The notes below the pieces were generated by a model. It searched no databases, had not been told where the DNA came from, and was given only the letters and a program-made list of their open reading frames with translations. From Takakia lepidozioides (lineage: Eukaryota > Streptophyta > Takakiopsida > Takakiales > Takakiaceae): a stretch of DNA of 64,000 nucleotides. This document shows positions 33,775-46,674 of this stretch, piece by piece. The first letter of the stretch is position 1. The number at the start of each line of letters is the position of its first letter. The stretch is from the NCBI GenBank assembly GCA_030704615.1, contig CM060732.1, positions 59,191,053-59,255,052 of the forward strand. The letters are read 5' to 3'. A program made the translations under genes and the position numbers.

Positions 33775-34596
33775 TTAACATTGTTGGTGGTGGAGAGGCT
33801 TTAATGGCCTCTGTCTTCCTGGGATCCACAAGAAGTCCCCTCTTACACACAATGTGTCCCAGAAGCACCCTGAGTTCACACAGAAAGTACATTTCTCTGG
33901 ATTCAGGCCCAGACCTCTCATCCTGCATCTGGCCAGACATAACTCCAATTTATGCAAGTGCTCATTCTTAGAGCTGTACACACTGAAATCATCCAAGAAC
34001 ACCTGCATGAAATCATCCAGATACTCATGAAAAGATTCACTTATCACTCTCTGAAAGGTTGCTGGTGCATTACAAAGTCCAAAGGGCATGACTTTGTATG
34101 CATAAGCACCCCAGTCTGTGATGAAAGCTGTCTTTCCTTGGTCTTCTTCTGCCACTTGCACTTGATTATAACCACTGAAGCCATCCATGAATGAGTACAT
34201 CTCATGGCCTGCCACAGTGTCCAATACTGCTTCTGTGAATGGCAAAGGGAAAGGATCTTTCTTCGTACAAGCATTCAGCTTCTTGTAGTTCACACAAACT
34301 CTTAGTTTACCATTCTTCTTGGGAACTATCACAATGGGTGACAACCAAGTTGTATACTCTATTGGGTATATAAACTTAGCCTCAGCCAACTTCTTGATCT
34401 CTTCTCCAACCTTCTGTGCATAGTTGGGATTCATTCTGTACCTTGCCTGCTTGATTGGTACTGACCCTGGTTCCAGTTCAATCTTATGCTGACAGATTTC
34501 AGGTGGTATCCCTTTTAGATCCTCATAGCTCCAAGCAAATACATCTCTGTATTTGATGAACAAACTCTTAGCTTCTTCAAAGAATTCTGGCTCCAA
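33775..34596 (-). pseudogene. Gypsy reverse transcriptase
   Basis: The open frame holds PIKQARYRMNP, SPIVIVPKKNGKLRVCVNY, YSFMDGFSGYNQV with the first catalytic Asp, FGLCNAPATFQRV and FLDDFSVYS. The last is the catalytic pair in place of YxDD. One base is missing from the G run near 33862 and one from an A run near 33780, so the frame is lost before the RNase H. The upstream end joins the protease region through about 600 bp of broken frame. Confidence 0.92.
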
Positions 34597-35284
34597 ATCA
34601 GCTCCTACTTCACCATCCTCGGTTCCTCTTTAGTTCCCACATTCACTTCCCTCACCTGCTCATCAGCTGTGATTGTCCAACCAGTCACCACTTCATCCTA
34701 AACTCACAGTGGCTGGTTCCTCTAGGATTTCCATTCTCTCCTTCTCTTCTTCATAGACACTGTGATGGGTAACTGCTGGTTTCCTCTTCTATTGTGTTGC
34801 TGCAAGCTAACACCACAGCAGATCCTCTTAAACAACTTAGGCTTTCCAGCCGCCTCTCTTGCAACCTGCTCCTACCCACTCTTGGGTGTGCAACAAACAT
34901 CAAGGTGCTTCCTGCTCACTCCGTCTCCTCTCCAGTCATACCTCTGACCCTCGAGGTCTTCTCGTAGCAGGTATCTACTAGATTTCTTTGTGGTAATTGT
35001 ATCTCGTGCATCCCATTATTCACGGTTTAGTAACTGAGAATTCAGTCATGGAATACCCTGGTCTGTTTCATCAATCACACTTTCAGCCACTGGACGGCCC
35101 AATAATAGGAGTAAGCCTCCATGACTTCATCCATCTTCAACACAGTTACTGTGATCATAAAGATCATCTTCTGTATCTGTAATCTTAACTCCTCTTATTA
35201 ATCCCAATGGCTGTACACTCCTTTGATCTGCCATTGTTACTGTAAATGGGGCTGGTTTCATGTTACTAGACCCAAGCTTCTTTC

Positions 35285-35716
35285 TTAATGGTCTGTCATG
35301 ATATTTACTCCAGAGCCTCCATCTATCAGTACATCAGTTAGTTCTGTGCTTCCAATTCTCAATTGGATTACTGGCATAGAATCATCAAAGTCCATGACTG
35401 TTTCTCGCCCTTCCGGCTTCACATTATAACTGGTCACCTTGCTGTTCAGGTCTGTGTTTCCTGTCTCCTGGGCAATTCGATTGATTGCTTGATACAGCCT
35501 GTGTCTACAATAAGGTGCCACAGCCAATAGCGTCCAATGGTAATCTCTGCTTTGGTCTGGCATATTACTTCTTCCAAAAGTCCCTTCATTACTTTGCATG
35601 TCTGCATCTTCTTTCTTCCTTTCATCCTCACTCACTTCTTCTTCTCTATCAGAATCAGAGGAATCTGCCACAGGAATATCAGTACTCTTCTGCATTTCCT
35701 TTATGGTATCTGCCAC
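35285..35716 (-). pseudogene. Gypsy aspartic protease region
   Basis: LTDVLIDGGSGVNIM carries the DGG/S variant of the DTG/DSG active site common in plant gypsy elements, following an acidic lead-in. It cuts the Gag-Pol precursor. The frame ends soon after the active site. Confidence 0.75.
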
Positions 35717-35936
35717 TTCCTTGTGCAGTTCCTTCTCATCTCTTCAAGCCTCATCATCTTCAGGCATATCACTGCCACCTTCATTATCATCATCTTCCTC
35801 AACTACTGGAGGTATTAGTTTGGCTTTGCTTCTTGTTACTATCATTGTATTTACTTCTGGTACAACACATGGCCTAACCATGTGAGCTGCCACCACTGGG
35901 CCCTCACTCACAGGAGCTCTCATCTCATTCTGGTGT

Positions 35937-36400
35937 CTAATCCAGAATGAACAGCTGCCTTGCGATGTCCTGGCTGATTACAATAGTAACATAGTTCTTC
36001 ACCATTGGGTCCTCGCCCTTGGTCCGCTCTTGGATTATTTCTGTAATCCTAATTCCCGGGCTGGTAATTCCCCCTTGGATTACCCTGATAGTTGCCTCTG
36101 GAATTTCCTTGGTAATTCCCTCTTGAATTACCTCTCCTTTCCATGCCATTGTTATAACCACCAGGCCTACCATAGTGGTCCTGATCACTGTTTCTTCTTG
36201 GCTGGGGCTGCACTTGATGCACCCTTACTTGCCTAGGTTCTCTAGCTGCTGTCCTTCTGTTGTAGTAACAATTCTTAATAGAATGGTTATCCATTTTACA
36301 GATAGTACAGTGTTTTCTCCTTCATGTGGCATTCAGTGGTGGTATGGCCTTCATTCTGGCACTTTGCACACCAAACACCCTCCTCCAATGTGTTGCAGCC
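35937..36400 (-). pseudogene. Gag nucleocapsid part: two zinc knuckles and a GNYQ repeat
   Basis: Two CX2CX4HX4C knuckles are readable: CAKCQNEGHTTTEC (36329-36370) and CTICKMDNHSIKNC (36269-36310). They lie in different frames separated by a shift. They are followed by a basic linker and repeated RGNYQGN units, an RNA-binding pattern. Confidence 0.85.
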
Positions 36401-36472
36401 TCTGTGGCATACTTCTTCAAGATTTCTTCTAATCTTTTTTCATAGTTATCCCTCTTCAACTTCTCATTTCTC

Positions 36473-37231
36473 TTACTTTTTTTTTTTCAGTTCTTGCTCT
36501 TCTTCTTCATCTGACTCATCCTCAGAGTCCTCATGATCCCTTTTCTCTCCTCTGAGCATTCCCAATTGCTCAATTCTGTTTGCAGTTTCAAATGCCTCCT
36601 CCACTGTATTATGGGGTAACATATCCACTTTCTTCTGCAACTTTGGTCTTAGTCCACTCACAAACCAAGTCTTCTGTAAACCTGGTGCTGGTACAGCAGC
36701 CAGCTTTTTCATCATCAATTCCATCTTTTCCATATACTCCTCAACAGTTTCATGCTTCTTTTGCTTTAACTGTTGTAAACTTCCATACACTTCATCCTCA
36801 GTTTTACTTGTCCTGAACCTATTTCGGAATGCTGTATTCAAGCCATTCCAGGTTAGGAAATGATTATCAGGGAATCTTGCATACCATTCACTTGCTTTCT
36901 TGATAAGTGAACAAGGAAACAATCTCATCTTGGCATCATCGCCATTCTCATTGTTCACTATACACATGTGCTCAAATTGGCTAATGTGTATATCGGGATC
37001 CCCTTTTCCTGAATATATTGGAAAATGTGGTTTTGCCCGTGTTGGTTGTAATGCCATCTGTGGCCCTACCTTCTGCCCACTGACAGGTGCTTGCACCCTT
37101 GTTGGTGCTGGTCCTTCAGGACCTGTTGTTGTTGTGGTGGATCTTCCACCAAGTGGTGGCCCTTGAGCACTCCCTGCTACTGGCCCCACGATATTCACAG
37201 TATTCCCAGCTCCAGTTGCACTACTTCCCAC
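36473..37231 (-). CDS. Gypsy Gag capsid domain
   Basis: The 252-codon frame opens with a Gly/Thr/Pro-rich region, then the retrotransposon gag fold: FPIYSGKGDPDIHISQFEH, KMRLFPCSLIKKASEWYARF, TWNGLNTAFRNRF, ETVEEYMEKME and FVSGLRPKLQKKV. It ends in an acidic and lysine-rich stretch. It forms the particle shell. Confidence 0.88.
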   Translation of the reverse strand: MGSSATGAGNTVNIVGPVAGSAQGPPLGGRSTTTTTGPEGPAPTRVQAPVSGQKVGPQMALQPTRAKPHFPIYSGKGDPDIHISQFEHMCIVNNENGDDAKMRLFPCSLIKKASEWYARFPDNHFLTWNGLNTAFRNRFRTSKTEDEVYGSLQQLKQKKHETVEEYMEKMELMMKKLAAVPAPGLQKTWFVSGLRPKLQKKVDMLPHNTVEEAFETANRIEQLGMLRGEKRDHEDSEDESDEEEEQELKKKK

Positions 37232-37315
37232 ACTCCCTGTCCCCCCAGAGCCAGATCCAGGCAGCCCGCCTGATCCCCCTGAGCCGACACCTTCGTTGGC
37301 CTGTGATCCAAGTGC

Positions 37316-38404
37316 TCAACTTGATCCAGGTCCAACGGGTTGGGATGTCCTGGTTGTAGTCTCAACCTCAGCTGTTGGGTCTACTTCTTCATACTCTTCC
37401 TCTTCCAATTTCTTCTCTCTATTTTCATCCTCCAAGTTCTGCCCTTGGGTTTCTTCTTCACTCATGTAACTCAACTGCAATGGTGTTGGAGAGTTTGAAC
37501 TCTCCGTTGGCTCTGCCACATCCTCTCCTCCTTCTTCACCTTCCGCTTCAGAAACTGGAGTTCCTGCTTTTGGTGTTCCATGCCAACTCTTATCAAAGAT
37601 TTCTGTCAAATCTTTTATCCAGGGATGTACCTCAGATCTTTCACCTCGTGATTGATCTTCTTCCCGTACCAATTCCCTTAATCTTTCTTGCAAAGAAAAA
37701 GAAGGAGTGGCATCTGACTCTAGTTCTTCCGGTATGGGTGATGTACTCTCTGATCTTAATGGTGTGAGAGGTCCAGATGATTCCCCTATGTCTATTCCTC
37801 TCTCCCAGAGATATGGATAATTAGCTTTCAGATAGCTTTCTCTTTTTGTTGTTATCTCTGGCGTCTAGCTTCTCTTTCATCACTCATGTCCCATGTCTTT
37901 CATTTCTTTTAATGTGGCAATAACCAAAACTCTCTTCTGTAATATCTCTCGTATATGCCTGGGTTTCTTTCAAGCTTCAATGCACCCTTGGCTATACTAG
38001 AAGTCTCCGTTACCATATAACCATATGGCAAACAAGTCTGGAAAGCTGTTCTTGGTGTGAGTTTGATCCACAAAATATCCTTTGGAATCCAATTCTTTAC
38101 CAGTACAAGCTCTTTGTGCATATGAGTAAAAAACATTCACCTTTCTTTCCTCCCAGCCTTCAAACTCTACTCGCTTAATGGATAGCAATGCTATCACATA
38201 AACCAGTGTTGGTAACCAACGTGCTCTTCCTCTACAGGCCACCTGATAAATCTTTATCACTCCTTTCTCCAGACCCCATTCAGGGTCAGCATCATGCACT
38301 CTCTTAAGAATGTTTTCTTTACAACCGTCTGGCAATTCCAAGAACCTTTGAAAGAATCGTTTGGACAATCTTTCCTTCTCAGTTTCACAAGGAATTTGAT
38401 TCAC
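37316..38404 (-). pseudogene. Leader ORF upstream of gag
   Basis: A first frame (37997-38404) carries LSKRFFQRFLELPDGC and LPTLVYVIALLSIKR. It shifts near 38040 into a frame ending ERYYRREFW. A third piece (37316-37693) is acidic and low in complexity. Not recognised. It could be the Gag N-terminus or a separate leader protein as in some Tat/Ogre-type elements. Confidence 0.5.
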
Positions 38405-38477
38405 ATCAAATTCTTTAATTCTCCAACCACCATGATCCCACTAGATGCCTGTCACATCTGGTTGTTCATGACCCAGT

Positions 38478-38495
38478 TCCCCAGTATGGTCGCCA
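38478..38495 (-). other. Primer-binding site
   Basis: TGGCGACCATACTGGGGA starts two bases inside the 5' LTR border on the minus strand. The TGG start fits pairing with a tRNA CCA end. I cannot assign the tRNA. Confidence 0.75.
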
Positions 38496-38497
38496 AA

Positions 38498-39410
38498 TGT
38501 CGCGCGGCTTTTACTCACCCATCCCTTCGCTATCCGAGGCGGAAACTCCAAGATAGAAGAGTTGGGAATCTCTAAGCACTCAGCCCGCTCAGAACAATCA
38601 GTCATGACCTACAGCTAGTGTATCATGGGGGTGTTTCCTATTTGTTTTCCTTCCCGCATTCATGTTAGCTAGTTACCTTACTGTTGGTAATTAAGTATCA
38701 GTTTGCTTCAGCAATCTATCAGATTCCATCAACTCATCCATTCATTCCACAGCTTCACTCAGATCTCTCTACACAGTGTGAGTATGAAGTATGTATCAGA
38801 TTAATATCTATCAAGTATCAGGCTGAAGCCATGGAGTCTCTAATCTGCTCTACATTACAACTCTACTGCCTGCATTCATCAAGCATCAACAGATCGTCCT
38901 CCTCCTACTCCGTGCTCTCCCTCTTTCTGCTCAGAGATGCCTCTCTGCCTCATTTCCTCCCAGTGATGTCCGAAGTCCCCCCAAGAAGTGATCTTTTCCA
39001 GTCCTTGCTCCTGGCTTTATCTTCCTACCCGTTGTTCTAACCGTTTCTCTCACTAACCGTCATCTGTGAACTAACATGTTCCATTCGCAGATGTTGTTCC
39101 CCACAGTCGTTCCCTGTCCTGCTATCCGTTCCCTATGGTCGTGACAGCTGTGTCAAGCTGTGACTGGCTGTGACGGCTGTGTCTGGCTGTGTCGGCTGTG
39201 TCGGCTGTGTCGGACTGTGACGGGCTGTGTTGGACTATGACGAGCTGTGTTGGCTGTGACGGGCTGTGTCGGACTGTGACGGGCTGTGTAACCTCCCCCT
39301 AAAGTGCGCTGCTGTCACCCTAAGGCTCCTGTTGGTCTCAGTCTGTGCAAAAATTAAGGGTACCCCACAGATCCCGTAAAAGTGCCTAAGTCCCAGACAG
39401 TCCTCTAACA
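38498..39410 (-). repeat. 5' LTR (913 bp) of the gypsy element
   Basis: Same sequence as 26321-27242 apart from a few substitutions and a different number and order of units in the CACAGCC tandem block (39143-39290). Flanked outside by AAGCC. Confidence 0.95.
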
Positions 39411-39885
39411 AAGCCCTCTCTTGTTGCAAGAGAACTTCAAGAGAGATCGAATACTGGTTCTCGTTTGCTAACTGGGCATGGCCTTGGCAGTCATTGATAT
39501 TATTGCATCATGTATAATCTTGAGATGTGCAGTGCAAGATTGTGGGATCACCCCTCTGGATGGATTCCTCAGTAGTGCAAAAATGTTGGAAAAGAACAGG
39601 ACCTGAATCATAACAGAAGGGGACTTAACTTACTTTGGTAGTAGTATCAAAATACACGACTTATATGGAATTCAGCTCTAGCAAACACAGAATCCGATCA
39701 CAGGGTGACATGGCTACCACTATGCATTTGCAACACAGTTGGAAATCATGTATACATTAGAGCTTCTCATGTGTTACAGGTCCACCATGATGAGCTATGT
39801 TGTAGGGAAGAGATTCTAACAATTAAGTGGAGAAGAGGTCGGGTGCAGACATACAATGTAAGAGAAATGGTGATTCCCACAATTC

Positions 39886-40060
39886 AAAAGGTGTGAATGA
39901 AATCCTTTTTCCCACAATTCAAAATTTCCCTCTTTGGATGTGAGGTGTGAATAAAATCATTTTTCCCACAACTCAAAGTTTCCCTTTTGGATGTGGAGTG
40001 GGAAAAACTTTTGTTTTCCCCCTTTGGAATACACATGCTCCCCTTGGACGTGAATATTAT
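39886..40060. repeat. Short tandem repeat, mirror of 18080-18270
   Basis: Units of CCCACAA.TCAAA.TTTCCC and ATCCAAAAGG-type sequence on the complementary strand. Confidence 0.65.
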
Positions 40061-41036
40061 TTCTTTTACCACATACCCCGAGATTCTTAGGTATAGGTCC
40101 CTTGATCCACAAGGGAAAACGCTTCATTTTGCAATCCCCTCCATGAGGGAACTCGTCATAGGCCCCTATTAGAATATACAACAAGCAGTGCCTGTACACA
40201 CAATTCAGTATTTCAAATGGAATGGAAATTGAAATCCAAACCATCAAATGCTTCACAACCGTATCGGGGATTGTTAAATGAAATGGTTGATACTGTGGCT
40301 ACAGACAGCTGTGGATACTGGTTGAGGCTCAAGGTGGCATGCCTCAACGTCCCCCATCAGCTGACTGGGACACAACACTCCAACTACTAATCTTCATTGA
40401 CAATGAAAATATACCATTCAAAAGCTTTCATGCATAGTAGTAGGACCTAGATGACCCAGCCCCGGACCCAACACCGTCATGCGCACACGAATTCATATAG
40501 AAGAGGTTTAGACATTACCTTCCCATCTTATGTTGTTCACACAAATCCGGTTATTTAACAGACTTGTTGTGTTCACACTTGAAGGGTCCGCAGGTCCTAG
40601 TGACGAACTATTGAATCTTGGCTACAAGTGATATATACTGTATGTGCATTGATATGGACTGCAACCCACTGTAGATGACTTCCCAGACAATTGGGAATGC
40701 CATAAAATATGAACTTTATTAATGACCAGCACAATGCAATCTTCAGCTGGCATAATATATCACAATGTCATCCACTTCTGTGCACATAGCAATGAAATGA
40801 ATCCACATGGCTACATGTTTCTACCTGTCTATCCAGACTTGTTAGTGATATCTATTTGAGAACTTTATTTTGAAAAGTTCGCCCCAAACTCCTCAGCGCC
40901 ATTATCTGATTGAAAACAGTCATACAATATGCAAAATCAAACTTCACTTGCATGATAACTTTGAACCCTCATCAACAAGGCACAATCAGCAAATGGACAA
41001 ACCTGGTGTTAAGCGGCGAAGAAGAGTGAGGGCTGA

Positions 41037-41513
41037 TCAAGGATCCCAGCCTGTGTAGAATTCATATTGGTTTGTGACGGCATACTGGGTCCACATGAAT
41101 CCTCCTTGACGGACCTCCCAAAAGCACTGTTCGCAAGCTAGTGCGTCGAAGTTGCTTAGCACCCCATTCCAGATGATGAATTGAGCCTTATGGTCCATCC
41201 ATGTGAAGCTACAGGTCCACGATGCCACGTGATGCAAGTCTATCGGCGCAAAGGTCCACGAATATGTATTGTCGTAATGAATCACTTGCACCCCATGGGG
41301 ATCCGGCTGCAACAAATCAGAATAGCAATTAACTGAGACATCCGACAATGGTTCAGGCGAATATGGTTCCATGGGCTGGCTCATGAACCCATCTGTGATC
41401 TTGTTTACGATGGTAATGGTCACTTCGTTGCTGTACAGAACAGCACCCTACACATGGTTGACCATGGCTAGCAGCATCAGACCCACCACCAGTACCACCA
41501 GGCCTATACTCAT
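41037..41513 (-). pseudogene. S1/SPH-family secreted protein, in-frame TAG (right arm)
   Basis: Partner of the gene at 16626-17102, with the same signal peptide, the same TAG at codon 22 and the same four cysteines. It differs by at least two residues: Thr for Ala in VNKITDG, and Glu for Lys in ACEQC. The stop was therefore fixed before the duplication, and the copies have since drifted slightly. Confidence 0.75.
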
Positions 41514-41774
41514 GGTTCCCTTCGTCTCTCTCGTCCTCCTGATCCTCCTGATCCTGCAGTTACTCACCACCTCACAGCTCCACCAACTAGCTGGTGCCGC
41601 TCAACACTTGGGGCCCCACAAATGGAGCTTCAAACTTCTGCAGAAAGCTCAAAGCTTATGGAACAAAAGCAGGAAACAAGAAGGAACAAGAACCAAAGAG
41701 CGGAGCCAAAAATAGCAGCACAAAACAACTACTGATGGAGGCCGCAAACGCTAAGAGAGATGTCGGAGAGAGAG

Positions 41775-42120
41775 GGAGGAGGGGCATATATATACAGTGC
41801 ACAGGAAGTAGCCTCGGTGGGAGAGAAGGATGGGAGAGAAGGAGCCTCGGTGGCGTATATATACACAGTGTACTGTGCTGTAATGGAAGGAGCCTCGTTG
41901 GGAGAGAAGCATGAGAGAGAAGGAGCTAGAGAGAGGGAGGAGGGGCATATATATACAGTGTGATGTGAAGGAAGTAGCCTCGGTGGAAGAGAAGGATGAG
42001 AGAGAAGGAGGCTCGGCGGCGTATATATACTATAATGGAAGGAGCCCTCGGTGGGAGAGAAGCATGAGAGAGAAGGAGCCTCGGTGGCATATATGAAGGT
42101 AGGAGCCAGCTTGGTGGGAA
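41775..42120 (-). repeat. TATA-bearing tandem repeat upstream of right S1/SPH copy
   Basis: Mirror of 16028-16370. Unit order is kept but some units differ slightly in length, including a shorter TATATATACTATAATGG unit near 42022. Confidence 0.7.
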
Positions 42121-43559
42121 AGAAGGAGCTCGGTGGTAGAGATCGTGTGTGATCTGTAGAAACTTCTGCTGTAATTAATTTGGAATATGATCAGTTATAG
42201 AGGAGTTATAGTAAGTTGAACTATTTGTTGGGTTGATTCAGAAGAATATCCAGAGATCATCTTGAATATGCCATCCAATATTCTAGATCATCAATTGAGC
42301 CAAGTCTTCTACCTATTATGCCCAAAATAGCATCTTCTCTGATTCTACTTAAAACTGCAGGTGTGAAGAATCTTATTTCAGGTCATGACTGAAAGCAGAA
42401 ATGGTTTGGTGTGACATCATAGAGCCTCGCAAGGTATGAGCCAAATTGGGTCTTGCTTGTAATCTGAATGCATTTCTCATATCATCATAACCACCCGCCT
42501 TGGTGCCTGTGGACTTGTTCATGCATGTTAGCTACCACTATGGACCCCGCCTTCCCTGTTAGTCCGAAACTTCAAAAGTGCCACCAGGAATGACCAAGAG
42601 ATCCTAATGGCGAGGCATTAAGGGCTGCCTACAATGCAGCCCACTAAGATCCTAGTATTTGTGTACAGATTTGTGTCACAATACCAAAGAGTATATCTAG
42701 GGACATAGCGACGGCTCTCTCTCAATCGCTCTGTGCATGATACCGAGATGCCCATTGTTGATCGAAGAGCCGCTGAGGAAGAAAGTGGTTTTGCTGTTGA
42801 GGGAAGTTCTAGATAGAAGTCATTTTAAGTAAGACTTTCATCCCTGATTACATAGAGAAACCATCTTTCAAAACTTTCACAAGTTGAAAGGGCCGGGCAA
42901 TTATCAACAGTTTACCCTGGAAGCAAGATGAACCCTCAAATTGCAAAAATTGGTTTGGACATTGAAGCTTTCGTTTGTCAAACACACTTTTGAACTCACA
43001 ATGTTGGAAGGCTGTACCTTGTAAAGAACCATGGTCACCAGAGTTGTGGCTCGACATTAGTGCATTGCCATATAGTGCAAATGGAGGAAATGAAGATGCA
43101 TTGAGGACAGAATGGGCATTATCTTCCAGATCACATACTAATTAATTTTGAAGCTCAAGATTGACACAAGAATTATTATGATATTGAGCATGAAAGGCAT
43201 CCCATTCAGTGTTCATTATAAACAGTCTAGTTTTCTACATTCTAGTTCACATCTGAATCCAATCCATAGCATTCATCAATTACTTGGTGACACCCTTCCC
43301 AAAGCTGTCCTGTCCTGTCCTCTGAAAGGCTGCACGCACACATGATCGCATCCATCAACATCACACTTCTAGACAGGGCATGAGCTCTTCGAGCTTAGGA
43401 CAATACTTCTTATAGCCGAAGTACTTGGACTACAATTGTAAAGGGTGAGCAACCCTAGCCAGAAATTCACATTGTAGGATAGGAGGAGAAGTGGATGGTG
43501 ATTGGTGGAAGCACATCCAGAGATGCTCCATTGAATAGTCAGCCTGCTCCCCTTATCAT
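42121..43559. other. About 1.4 kb without a recognisable gene
   Basis: Mirror of 14554-16027. No gene, RNA or repeat is recognised. Confidence 0.6.
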
Positions 43560-43909
43560 ATTGTTGCAGGGAAGCGTAGTAAGGATCCTGCGTCAATGCA
43601 CCAGACTATGATGGTGGTCATGCAGGCATCCTTCCTTCGCACACTACCCAGCCTTCGCAAAAGACGAACAACTCCACAAATTGCAAGTATGCTTCAATCT
43701 TATCAAATTTCCCCTTGTTGACCCTCACTGTCCATTCCTGCACGGACCTGATCTCTCTTTCTCCCACCGATGTATATCCGAGCCCCCAGAGCCCCCAGTG
43801 TTTCAGAAATGCAGGGCAGACAGCCCCCTTGTCGCTTCCATAACTCGCCACAATAATCCTGATCGGTCATTTTAATTACTTATTCGAACAACCAAGCCAC
43901 AAGTACCCA

Positions 43910-44389
43910 GTTTAGGGCAATTCTTTTGGTCAATATTATCCCATATCGTTTGCATCGTTTTGACTTGCTGCTATAAATTCTGAAATAGCGCACAAGTTGG
44001 TGGCTCGGGGGAGGATGGGAGGCGAGCGACATGCATTTCCCTGCATGTTCTTTTTTGCTCCTAATTTCTGTTTTTCTTTTTTTCTCCATGTATTTGGACC
44101 GCTACGGACGAGGGTTCGAATACCTAAACCGCTGGGGTGGTGTAATCGCCTTTCACTAAATGTGGCATCGTGGTTTTACAGGGAATTGATCCAAATGTAC
44201 ATGGACAAAACAGAAATTAAGAGCAAAAAATAACATGCACGGTGGCTCACCTCCCATCCTCCCCCGAGCGTTTTACTTTTATGTCTCGCAAGAGATACCA
44301 ACTTGTGCCCTATTTCAGTATTTATAGAAGCAAGTAAAAACAATACAAACGATATGGGATAATCCTGATTAAAACAATTGCCCTAAACC
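43910..44389. repeat. Foldback copy in unit B'
   Basis: Same structure as at 7812-8291. Confidence 0.65.
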
Positions 44390-46024
44390 GACCTGGTAGA
44401 TGGATGATAGATAGGATGGGAGGTGAGCCACATGCATTTCACTTTGTGCTGTTTTGGTTTCTTCTTGGTGTGGACGGTCGAGGGTTGGAATACCTACACC
44501 CACCATAAGAGCTTCGCAGCTAGAATGTTTGCCACAGATCGGAATGAACAGGGTGGGTCACGTACCTCCAGTAATTCTTGTGACTGGATTGTTTCTATAA
44601 CAAACACTCTCTCGCGTCATAGATCAGTGTACACAATCAGGTATTACCAGCTGGTGATCTTCGGATATCATTGTCCACATCTGTCTTCTTTTGTTTTTCT
44701 TCCTGATCAGTCCCGTCCAAAATAATTACGCAAACTGCCAATAAATGACACATACACAGCGTGCGACGTTGATTTTCTTGTAGATTTCCATTGAAGGACC
44801 CATCTAGATTTCAAAATTCTCAAAACCTTGCCAACTCCCTTTCCCTCGCTGTCTCTTCGCTGATAGGAAAGTAACTGTTCTAACAGCACAATGGGATTTA
44901 CAGTCTATGCAAAACTCTCAGAAATCTCCAATGTATGGTACGGAAGACCTCTCTCTCTGAAACGGACTCGTTCTATCTGTCCCTGTGTGTTCCTTCAGGT
45001 AGCATTTACGTTCGGCCCGATATCCTCTACAAGCTCGGCATGTGCACTGCAGGAAATCTTCTCAGGAAATCTATGTATGCAGATGAACGAAGACCCCCCT
45101 AGCGCGCGGATAATTATCTAGCAGTGCAGGAAATCTTCTCGGGAAATCTATGTATGCAGATGAACGAAGATCCCCGGTTAATTATCTAGCAAATCTTCCA
45201 TCTTTTCCTTGTTTGTCTCCCGTTTTCTGGGTCGTTTCGCTGTGGCGGTTACAGTCTGCCAAAGCGAAATCTGCGATCTACCCACCCACAAGTATAACAT
45301 GCGCTTTCAGTTTAACCATCTGCATATCACTTTCCGCTCCCAAATCCTGGGGAACTCCTCGTGTATGGCAAAAAACTTCAGAAGTTGACTACCTAATCTT
45401 CAGGGGCGCCAATCACCGCAGGTTCTCAAAAGGCGAAGAAATGAGTTTGCATGTCGCCAGGAAAGTAGGATGCGAGTGAAAGAGAAGAGCAGATGACGCA
45501 GGATCGCAGGATCGCATGACCTCATTTTCATAACCAACTTCTGTCTACGCATTCTCTGCACTATATGTAGATACTAGATACCCACCTGGGCGGGGGAATG
45601 TAGGTATTATCTTATATTTGGAGAGTCAACTTGGCAGAGGGAGGAATATGATGAGTAGACCTAGGGTTGGTTATGTCTAAGAAAATCAAATGGGGACAGT
45701 AAATGGAAACCATCTTTTAATGAACCATATTCACTCCTCCCAGTTAATTGTAATAATCCCATATCCTTTGTATTGTTTTACTTGTCGTATATAAATACTG
45801 CAATAGGGCACAAGTAGTTGTCTCTTGCGAGACATAAAAATAAAAAGCTCGGGGGAGGATGGGAGGTGAGCGACATGCATTTACGCCGTACGTGCATGTT
45901 ATTTTTTGCTAGGACTAATTTGTGTTTTGCTTTTTTCTTCCGAGGGTGGAATACCTACACCCACCACTAGAACGTTTGCCACAGACACTAAATCTTACCA
46001 ACGTTGTCGTACTGGAGCTTCCTC

Positions 46025-46230
46025 TTCAGTGGAACCCAAACTCTCACTGATGTCTTTCACTATGAGGATCAAAAATGCTTGGCAGCCTACCTACACGAGG
46101 CCTTCACCCTTAGACAATCGCTAGAACATTAATTGTGGTTTCTGGATTTGTTCCTCTCTCATGTTTTCTTCCATTTTGTCCCATAAGCTCTACGAGCTTT
46201 CCGCGGACGTTATAAAGCACCATTTCATTT
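46025..46230 (+). mobile_element. 5'-truncated LINE insertion (206 bp)
   Basis: Mirror of 11893-12097. The empty site is visible in unit A' near 52568-52590. Confidence 0.9.
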
Positions 46231-46674
46231 CTCCTCAAGATAGTCCAGTATATTCTCACTGTTTGGGACACTCATGATTCATGACAGTAGTACACATCGC
46301 AGACCTAGACAGCTATGGAAATCAATGGAAATGATCAAGCATTCACCTGACAAGACGTAACAAAAGTACAACGTACAAACCACGTCCGATGCACAAAGCT
46401 TCCTAAGAGGAACTCAGAAAGCAAAGTTGGCGTGAAAGATTGCAACACGATGAGGATAGCACATGTAGGACCACAATCCAGACGAGAACTACTCGGCTAT
46501 GGCGCTCACGGCGCAGGCATCTGCTCTCGTCTGTCCCACGTCTTTCAACGACATGCATGCAAGTTGTTTTAGCCGCTACTTACCTCTTGCAGAAAGTGGA
46601 GAGTGACTTCCTTCTCATGGGCAGTGTCCTCATCATCTCGATCCTCCTTGCGGAGTACCAGTACTGGGCGACAA

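Larger units (their letters stand above)
26321..39410 (-). mobile_element. Ty3/gypsy LTR retrotransposon, 13.1 kb, with extra ORFs
   Basis: The element reads on the minus strand: 5' LTR, PBS, leader ORF, gag with two zinc knuckles, protease, RT, RNase H, integrase, a minisatellite tail, a long accessory coiled-coil region, PPT and 3' LTR. The RT-RH-IN order defines Ty3/gypsy. The DGGSGVNIM protease and FLDD RT box recall the Athila/Tat branch of plant gypsy elements, and so does the presence of additional ORFs. The LTRs are nearly the same apart from tandem-repeat length, so insertion looks recent. Even so, many one-base losses break the coding frames. No intact Pol is present, so this copy cannot be autonomous as sequenced. 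Confidence 0.93.
43560..46674 (-). repeat. Direct repeat unit B' (right arm)
   Basis: Mirror of unit B with the same 630-bp and 160-bp absences and the same LINE insertion. It lacks the cluster of one-base losses seen in the left B copy. Confidence 0.88.

Noticed and set aside
41371-41715. Plus-strand ORF opposite the S1/SPH gene
   Set aside because: It is the antisense shadow of the signal peptide and upstream region.
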